Of a stretch of DNA of 64,000 bases, positions 58,569-64,000 are shown in pieces. The position numbers and the translations under genes are program-made. This stretch comes from a bacterium 1xD42-87 (GTDB taxonomy: Bacteria; Bacillota; Clostridia; Lachnospirales; Lachnospiraceae). The stretch's first letter is position 1, and the number at the start of each line of letters is the position of its first letter. The notes under the pieces are model-generated. The model saw nothing but the letters and a program-made list of their open reading frames with translations, did not search any database and had not been told where the DNA came from. Location: positions 186,001 through 250,000 of the forward strand of contig RAYM01000011.1 in assembly GCA_003611805.1 (NCBI GenBank), in the 5' to 3' direction.

Positions 58569-59600
58569 ATGGATAAACACAGGAAATACAGATACATAGC
58601 GGCGTTTTGTATGCTGGGTGCGGGTGTTTTTGTCTTTTTTGTCCTCTATATCTGTATGGGGAGCGTGGAGATTTCCGTGCGGGAAATGATGCGTGCCTTT
58701 GCCGGGGTGGACGATATGGAAACCAAACGGCGGATTCTGTGGGACATCCGGTTCCCGCGGGCCATGGCGGCTCTGATTCTGGGCGGCGCCCTGGCGCTTG
58801 CCGGGTATCTGCTGCAGACCTTCTTCCATAACCCGATTGCGGGTCCTTTTGTCCTCGGCATTTCTTCCGGCGCAAAGATGACGGTCGCCCTTGTGATGAT
58901 CTTTCTGATGGGAAGGACGGTCCGGGTAACGTCGGCAGATCTGATTGCCGCCGCTTTCACGGGCGCGCTCCTGTCCATGGGGGTTGTGCTCCTGCTTTCG
59001 CGCAGGGTGCGCGGCATGTCCATGCTGGTGGTCTGCGGGGTGATCATCGGTTATATCTGCTCCGCCGTCACAGAGCTGGTGGTTACTTTTGCAGAGGATG
59101 CGGACATTGTCAATCTGCACAACTGGTCGCGGGGCAGTTTCTCGGGTATGACATGGGAGAATGTAAAGGTCATGGCTGCAGTTGTCTTTGTGACCGTGTT
59201 CTTAGTATTCCGGATAGCAAAACCCCTTGGCGCTTACCAGATGGGAGAGACATATGCGGCGGGCGTGGGCGTCAATCTCAGACTTCTGCGGGCGGGCATC
59301 GTCATCCTTTCCAGTATGTTGTCGGCGTGTATTGTCGCGTTTGCCGGTCCGGTTTCCTTTGTGGGCATTGCTGCGCCCCATCTGGTCAAAAAGCTTCTGG
59401 GCACGGCGGAACCGCTTCTGATGATACCGGCTTGTTTTCTTGGCGGGAGCGTGTTCTGTCTGTTCTGCGATCTGCTTGCGCGCACCATGCTGGCGCCGAC
59501 GGAGCTTTCCATCAGCACTGTGACCGCCATCTTTGGCGCGCCGGTGGTTCTGTGGATGATGGGGCGCAAACATGCTGACAGACATGTAAATGATCCATGA
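58569..59600 (+). CDS. FecCD/BtuC family ABC permease
   Basis: 343 residues, about ten membrane segments. Family motifs: RFPRAMAALILGGALALAG (coupling and gate region), LQTFFHNPIAGPFVLGISSGA, VAFAGPVSFVGIAAPHLVK and a C-terminal PTELSISTVTAIFGAPV. It forms a homodimer importing B12, heme or siderophore-type cargo. It lies 15 bases after the binding protein. The 186-base gap to the ATPase start (59601-59786) is unusual in such an operon and contains the repeat fragment at 59680-59714. Confidence 0.92.
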   Translation: MDKHRKYRYIAAFCMLGAGVFVFFVLYICMGSVEISVREMMRAFAGVDDMETKRRILWDIRFPRAMAALILGGALALAGYLLQTFFHNPIAGPFVLGISSGAKMTVALVMIFLMGRTVRVTSADLIAAAFTGALLSMGVVLLLSRRVRGMSMLVVCGVIIGYICSAVTELVVTFAEDADIVNLHNWSRGSFSGMTWENVKVMAAVVFVTVFLVFRIAKPLGAYQMGETYAAGVGVNLRLLRAGIVILSSMLSACIVAFAGPVSFVGIAAPHLVKKLLGTAEPLLMIPACFLGGSVFCLFCDLLARTMLAPTELSISTVTAIFGAPVVLWMMGRKHADRHVNDP

Positions 59601-59786
59601 CGGAAGCAGTAGATGTAAATACAAAAGTTGAGAGGCATCGTTGACCGAAAACAGTGCTGCCGTAGACAATTTTTGCAGACAAAAAATATAGCTAATTGGT
59701 AAATGGTGCACCAGAACAAAGAAAGCATAGGGTTCCTTGTGAATCAGATGGAACAGATATGCCGCGCAAAAGGAATGGCTGTCGAT

Positions 59787-60575
59787 ATGGAACAATATTA
59801 CTTTACAACACAGAAAATGTGCGTTGGCTATGATGGCAGACCGCTTATAAAAGATGTGGAAATCGCACTGGAACAGGGAGAATTTTTAACGCTGATCGGT
59901 CCAAACGGCGCAGGGAAATCGACCGTTCTGAAAAGCATTGCTGGACAGCTTCGTCTACTTGGGGGAAGCGTTTGTCTGGGTGAAAACGTTTTATCGGAAA
60001 TGAAAAGAAATGAACTGGCGCGGAAAATGTCGGTGGTATTTACGCAGAAGGTGCGGGCTGAGCTGAAAACATGCCGGGATGTGGCGGCAACAGGGCGTTA
60101 TCCGTATACGGGACGCTTTGGCGTGCTGTCGAAGGAAGACTGGCGGCTTGTGGATGAGGTGTTGGAACTGACCCGTACCGCAAATATCGCCGGACAGGAT
60201 TTTGACACCGTCAGTGACGGGCAGAAACAGCGCGTGATGCTGGCAAGGGCGATCTGTCAGGAACCGGAGATCCTTGTGCTGGACGAGCCCACCTCCTATC
60301 TGGATATCAGGTATAAGCTTGAATTTTTGGCGATATTGGAGGAGATGCGGGATAAAAAGAACCTGACGGTGGTCATGTCCCTGCATGAACTGGAGCTTGC
60401 CAAAATGATTTCGGATCAGATACTTTGTCTGAAAGGGGCATATGTGGAGCGGTACGGCACGCCGGAAGAAATTTTCGAGGGGGATTTTATCAGAGAACTC
60501 TACGGGATAGACGACGGTATTTTTTCTGGCGACAAGAAGTTTCAGGCGTATATCCGGCAGATTGGGCAGATATAA
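59787..60575 (+). CDS. ABC transporter ATPase (BtuD/FecE-like)
   Basis: About 262 residues. Walker A GPNGAGKST, Q-loop VFTQK, Walker B ILVLDEPTS, and switch His in SLHELEL. The signature motif is VSDGQKQR rather than LSGGQ, a Gly to Asp change. The frame is open to 59703, but sequence before MEQYYFTTQ (ATG 59787) is not typical; AAGGA lies 12 bases before it. It powers the FecCD-type permease. The importer lacks a second ATPase, as usual for BtuCD2. Confidence 0.86.
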   Translation: MEQYYFTTQKMCVGYDGRPLIKDVEIALEQGEFLTLIGPNGAGKSTVLKSIAGQLRLLGGSVCLGENVLSEMKRNELARKMSVVFTQKVRAELKTCRDVAATGRYPYTGRFGVLSKEDWRLVDEVLELTRTANIAGQDFDTVSDGQKQRVMLARAICQEPEILVLDEPTSYLDIRYKLEFLAILEEMRDKKNLTVVMSLHELELAKMISDQILCLKGAYVERYGTPEEIFEGDFIRELYGIDDGIFSGDKKFQAYIRQIGQI

Positions 60576-60687
60576 AAAATCGAGCGTTGGCATTATTTTC
60601 TATGGAATGAAAAAGCATCCCGAAAATATAAATATAACATTTTTTAAACTTGATTGGAGGGTCATTGCCTGACCCATGGAGACAAAT

Positions 60688-62178
60688 ATGGCGAAAGTAA
60701 TTATGGTGCAGGGAACCATGTCCGGCGCGGGCAAGAGTCTGATCGTGGCAGGGCTGTGCCGCATTATGCGGCGGGACGGATACCGTGTGGCGCCCTTTAA
60801 ATCCCAGAATATGGCCTTAAACTCCTTTGTCACGAAAGAGGGGCTTGAGATGGGAAGGGCGCAGGTCATGCAGGCGGAGGCGGCGGGTATCGAGCCCCTT
60901 GTGTGCATGAATCCGATTTTATTAAAACCGACAGACCACACAGGCTCGCAGGTGATTGTAAACGGGCGGGTAATCGGCAATATGAGCGCGAGGGACTATT
61001 TTGCGTATAAGCGTAAGCTCATCCCGGATATTGTAAAGGCGTTTCACAGGCTGGAAGAACGGGCGGACATGATTGTGATCGAGGGGGCGGGCAGCCCGGC
61101 GGAAATCAATCTGCGGGAAAACGATATCGTGAATATGGGACTGGCGGAACTTGTGGACGCGCCGGTACTACTTGTGGGAGATATCGACAGAGGAGGCGTC
61201 TTCGCACAGCTTCTGGGCACACTGATGCTGCTCCGGGAAGAGGAGCGGGACAGGGTGAAGGGGCTGTTGATCAATAAATTCAGAGGGGACGCGTCCCTGC
61301 TGACTTCCGGCATAGAGATTCTGGAGAAAAAGGGAGGGATTCCCGTTGCCGGAGTCATCCCTTACATGGAAATAGATTTGGAAGATGAGGACAGTCTCAC
61401 AGACCGCTTTGTTAAAAAGAAGCAGGGAAAAATAGACATTGTGGTGATCCGCTATCCAAGGATATCCAATTTTACGGATTTCAATGTGTTTGCGCAGATC
61501 CCGGAAGTGTCGGTGCGCTACGTCACATCTGCGGCAGAATTTGGATGCCCGGATCTGGTCTTTCTGCCCGGCAGCAAAAACACGACAGGCGATCTGAACT
61601 GGATGCGGCGAAACGGTCTGGAGGAAAAGGTGAAAGGATTGGTGGGGAAAATACCGGTCTGCGGCATCTGCGGCGGGTACCAGATGCTGGGGGAAGAAAT
61701 CACGGATTCCGAGGGTATGGAGTCCGGAGGCGCCGTGAAAGGCATGGGCCTTCTGCCAGTTACAACAAAGCTGCAAAAGGAGAAGGTGCGCCGTCAGGTA
61801 CAGGGAACCATAAACCGGATAAGCGGCACGTTCTCCGTGCTTTCAGGACTTGCCTATGCGGGATATGAAATTCATATGGGACGCAGCCGCCTGTATTCCG
61901 ATGACGGGGTGGCGCATGTGACGGAGGAGGTTTTGGTGGGCGGAGAAATACCCGAGGTGTATGGAACCTATGTGCACGGGATATTTGACAAAGGGGAGAC
62001 CGTGTCCGCCCTTGTGGGGGAGCTGGCGCGGAAAAAAGGGCTTGTTCCGGGAAATCGCGCCTGCATGGATTACCGGGAATACAAGGAAAAACAGTACGAT
62101 AAACTGGCGGATATTTTAACAGAGCATCTGGACAGGGAGCATATTTATGGACTACTCAGGAAAGCGCATATCAGGTGA
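60688..62178 (+). CDS. cbiP: Cobyric acid synthase CbiP/CobQ
   Basis: 496 residues. A glutamine amidotransferase that amidates cobyrinic acid diamide at four positions. ATP-grasp-like P-loop region [31 protein letters not shown], amidotransferase Cys in [11 protein letters not shown] and [14 protein letters not shown] 6 bases before the ATG at 60688 favours it over 60676. Just upstream GGGTCA-TTGCC-TGACCC (60658-60675) can hide another SD. It overlaps cobT by 32 bases. Confidence 0.95.
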   Translation: MAKVIMVQGTMSGAGKSLIVAGLCRIMRRDGYRVAPFKSQNMALNSFVTKEGLEMGRAQVMQAEAAGIEPLVCMNPILLKPTDHTGSQVIVNGRVIGNMSARDYFAYKRKLIPDIVKAFHRLEERADMIVIEGAGSPAEINLRENDIVNMGLAELVDAPVLLVGDIDRGGVFAQLLGTLMLLREEERDRVKGLLINKFRGDASLLTSGIEILEKKGGIPVAGVIPYMEIDLEDEDSLTDRFVKKKQGKIDIVVIRYPRISNFTDFNVFAQIPEVSVRYVTSAAEFGCPDLVFLPGSKNTTGDLNWMRRNGLEEKVKGLVGKIPVCGICGGYQMLGEEITDSEGMESGGAVKGMGLLPVTTKLQKEKVRRQVQGTINRISGTFSVLSGLAYAGYEIHMGRSRLYSDDGVAHVTEEVLVGGEIPEVYGTYVHGIFDKGETVSALVGELARKKGLVPGNRACMDYREYKEKQYDKLADILTEHLDREHIYGLLRKAHIR

Positions 62179-63361
62179 CAGTACTGCAGAAAGTACGAAA
62201 AAGATCACATCAGATAACGCCACAGCGGAAATCGCAAAAAATCACATATTGGATGTCGCCGCGGAGAAAATCACAGGAAACCAGATATGGGAGGATACGA
62301 CAAAAGAATCTCTAAAAAAACTGTCTGTGTCCGCGCCGAACCAGAAGATATATGAAAGAGTATTGAAAAATTGGGACGCCATTGCCAAGCCGCTCGACGG
62401 GCTGGGGCGGTTCGAGACATTGACGGCACAGATCGGCGCAATTCTGGGAACGGATCAGCTCGACCTTTCCAGAAAAGCCGTTGTTATCATGTGCGCGGAC
62501 AACGGGATTGTGGCAGAAGGGGTCAGCCAGTCCGGGCAGGAAGTGACCACGGCAGTGGTAAGGCAGATGGCGAAGGGTGCGTCCTCGGTGGGGAAAATGG
62601 CGGCTCTGATCGGTGTGGAAACGATTTCGACAGATATCGGGATGAGCGAAACAGAACGGATACCGGGTGTTCTCGACCGCAAAATCCGCTGCGGCACCAA
62701 CAATTTCAGAATTGAACCGGCAATGACCGAATCCGAGGCTGTCCGGGCGATAGGGACAGGCATCGGCATGGTGTCCGAATGTAAGCAAAAAGGTTACCGG
62801 ATTCTTGCTACGGGGGAAATGGGTATTGGAAATACGACCACCAGCAGCGCGGTGGCGGCGGCTCTGCTGTCCTGTGATGCCGGGGAGATGACGGGACGAG
62901 GGGCTGGTCTCGATGATGAAAGGCTGCTGCACAAAAAGAAGGTGATTGCGGAGGCAATCAAAAAATACGGGCTTTATGGGGCGGAGCCTCTGCGTATCCT
63001 CCACACGGTGGGCGGGCTGGATATCGCCGGGCTTGCCGGCGTATGTATGGGCGGCGCCCTGTTCCACATACCGATTGTGCTGGACGGGGTGATCAGCATG
63101 ACGGCGGCTCTGCTGGCGGAAAAGCTCCTGTCGGGCACGGCGGCATATCTGATCGCATCCCATAGAGGAAAGGAGCCTGCCGTGGAAAAGCTGACTGATG
63201 CGCTTGGCTTACAGCCTGTGATAGATGCCGGGATGGCGCTGGGCGAGGGGACGGGGGCGGTGATGATGCTGTCGCTTCTCGACCTGGCGCTGTCCGTTTA
63301 TCAGGGAAAGACTTCCTTTTCCGAAATTGCGGTAAAACCCTATGAAAGATATGGAAAGTAA
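62147..63361 (+). CDS. cobT: Nicotinate-nucleotide-dimethylbenzimidazole phosphoribosyltransferase CobT
   Basis: 404 residues. It activates the lower-ligand base for the nucleotide loop of cobalamin. Conserved [45 protein letters not shown] and the catalytic Glu in [12 protein letters not shown]. The first about 50 residues, rich in Thr/Lys/Glu/Ala ([11 protein letters not shown]), are an extra N-terminal extension not found in usual CobT, partly encoded by the overlap with cbiP. Confidence 0.95.
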   Translation: MDYSGKRISGDSTAESTKKITSDNATAEIAKNHILDVAAEKITGNQIWEDTTKESLKKLSVSAPNQKIYERVLKNWDAIAKPLDGLGRFETLTAQIGAILGTDQLDLSRKAVVIMCADNGIVAEGVSQSGQEVTTAVVRQMAKGASSVGKMAALIGVETISTDIGMSETERIPGVLDRKIRCGTNNFRIEPAMTESEAVRAIGTGIGMVSECKQKGYRILATGEMGIGNTTTSSAVAAALLSCDAGEMTGRGAGLDDERLLHKKKVIAEAIKKYGLYGAEPLRILHTVGGLDIAGLAGVCMGGALFHIPIVLDGVISMTAALLAEKLLSGTAAYLIASHRGKEPAVEKLTDALGLQPVIDAGMALGEGTGAVMMLSLLDLALSVYQGKTSFSEIAVKPYERYGK

Positions 63362-63445
63362 GTCCTTAGCTGAAAACCTGAAAGTTGGCTTATGTATGGA
63401 AGTTATGTGAAAGAATACGCCGAAGAAGTTCGGCGGGAGGCTGTT

Positions 63446-64000
63446 ATGATGGTTCTCGTCCTTGGGGGAAGCGGGAGCGGAAAGTCCGCCTATGCGGAGG
63501 AGCTGCTCTGCACGCTTGCCGGAAAATCGCAGACAACAAAATATTATCTGGCGGCAATGCGGGTCTATGACGAGGAGGGAACAAGGAAGGTGGAAAAGCA
63601 CAGGGAACGCCGGAAAGGGAAAGGCTTTCTTACCATCGAACAGCCGGTGCGGATCGAGGACGCGCTTTTTCAGATGAAAAGCGGAGGGAAATCGGTTCTG
63701 CTTGAATGTATATCGAATCTGACGGCAAACGAGATGTTTACGGGCACACAGATCAGACCGAAAGAGGCAGTCACAGCATGTATTCTGCGAGGCGTTTCGC
63801 AGCTCATGCGGGAAACCGCGCATCTGGTTGTCGTCAGCGGTAATGTGTTTGAGGACGGCATCGTATATAACAGGACGACTATGGATTATATATATGCCAT
63901 GGGGGAGATCAACAGACAGCTCGCGGCATGTGCCGACCGTGTGGTGGAAGTGGTGGCTGGGATTCCTGTGCCGGTTAGAGGCGTGAACCCGGAAGCTGTG
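63446..64000 (+). CDS. cobU: Adenosylcobinamide kinase / guanylyltransferase CobU (cut by window end)
   Basis: 185 residues in the window; no stop is reached. CobU phosphorylates and guanylylates adenosylcobinamide. P-loop LGGSGSGKSAYAE, the guanylylated His in EKHRERRKGKGF, LECISNLTANEM and a C-terminal VVEVVAGIPVPVRG, which is near the usual end, so only a few residues should be missing. GGGAGG is 6 bases before the ATG at 63446; 63449 is an alternative. It differs from typical CobU in HRERRKGKG (usually HR-RR-x-W). Confidence 0.92.
   Translation, partial: MMVLVLGGSGSGKSAYAEELLCTLAGKSQTTKYYLAAMRVYDEEGTRKVEKHRERRKGKGFLTIEQPVRIEDALFQMKSGGKSVLLECISNLTANEMFTGTQIRPKEAVTACILRGVSQLMRETAHLVVVSGNVFEDGIVYNRTTMDYIYAMGEINRQLAACADRVVEVVAGIPVPVRGVNPEAV

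Noticed and set aside
1-64000. tRNA, rRNA, CRISPR arrays, transposases
   Set aside because: Scanning by eye found no cloverleaf with a TTCRA arm, no rRNA blocks, no regular short repeats with unique spacers, and no DDE or HUH transposase motifs. A tRNAscan/Infernal run would be needed to be certain.

Overview
The window looks like chromosomal DNA of a Gram-positive, low-to-mid GC anaerobe of the Clostridia, most likely a Lachnospiraceae-type gut bacterium. The gene content and order support this: rpmB / Asp23 / fakA / recG, miaB-mutS-mutL-miaA, mreBCD-PBP2-minCDE-rodA-mgsA, lspA-rluD, a GerW-like spore protein, and small clostridial families such as DUF6472, DUF4321 and DUF2953. There are no rRNA, tRNA, CRISPR, phage or transposase genes. 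Nearly all of it is ordinary housekeeping DNA with dense operons, many 4-bp ATGA overlaps and several GTG/TTG starts fixed by strong Shine-Dalgarno (SD) sequences.

Layout. 1-5.2 kb: a partial DUF1538 membrane gene (minus), ruvB, a membrane-anchored GLUG-like/LysM protein, and a structured leader RNA in front of zapA. 5.3-10.6 kb: a U32 RNA-hydroxylation-type protein and an FtsW/RodA + transpeptidase pair. 10.7-15.2 kb: a degenerate HD-GYP protein (minus), small Lachnospiraceae genes, DUF2953-gerW, a coiled-coil J-like protein and rpmB (minus). 15.4-30.8 kb: Asp23, fakA, recG, degV (fatty-acid kinase parts interleaved with repair), miaB, mutS, mutL, miaA, a PLP lyase, DUF4321, radC. 30.8-40.6 kb: the elongation and septum-placement cluster mreB-C-D, PBP2, minC-D-E, rodA, then mgsA and a lipoprotein DD-carboxypeptidase. 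40.7-54.6 kb: sepF/yggS region, aroB-lspA-rluD, cstA, kinase-like and transporter genes, ttcA, a tyrosine recombinase and a MetH-activation-like protein. 54.7-64 kb: a cobalamin-riboswitch operon with a lipoprotein CbiK chelatase carrying two extra C-terminal modules, a FecBCD/BtuFCD-type ABC importer, cbiP, cobT and cobU (cut by the window end).

The main unexplained material is non-coding or in altered active sites. A two-hairpin palindromic repeat occurs four times plus a vestige, always at the 5' side of a plus-strand gene and often starting at the previous stop codon. A 185-bp nested inverted repeat separates mutS from mutL. A second small hairpin family brackets minD-minE. A 6S-like RNA candidate precedes zapA. 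Several enzymes have key residues changed: methylglyoxal synthase (catalytic Asp to Ala), HD-GYP (HD to YD) and MreB (phosphate-2 loop). The most system-like novelty is the exported CbiK fusion with a dedicated importer under B12 control, a possible surface tetrapyrrole/cobalt handling module.
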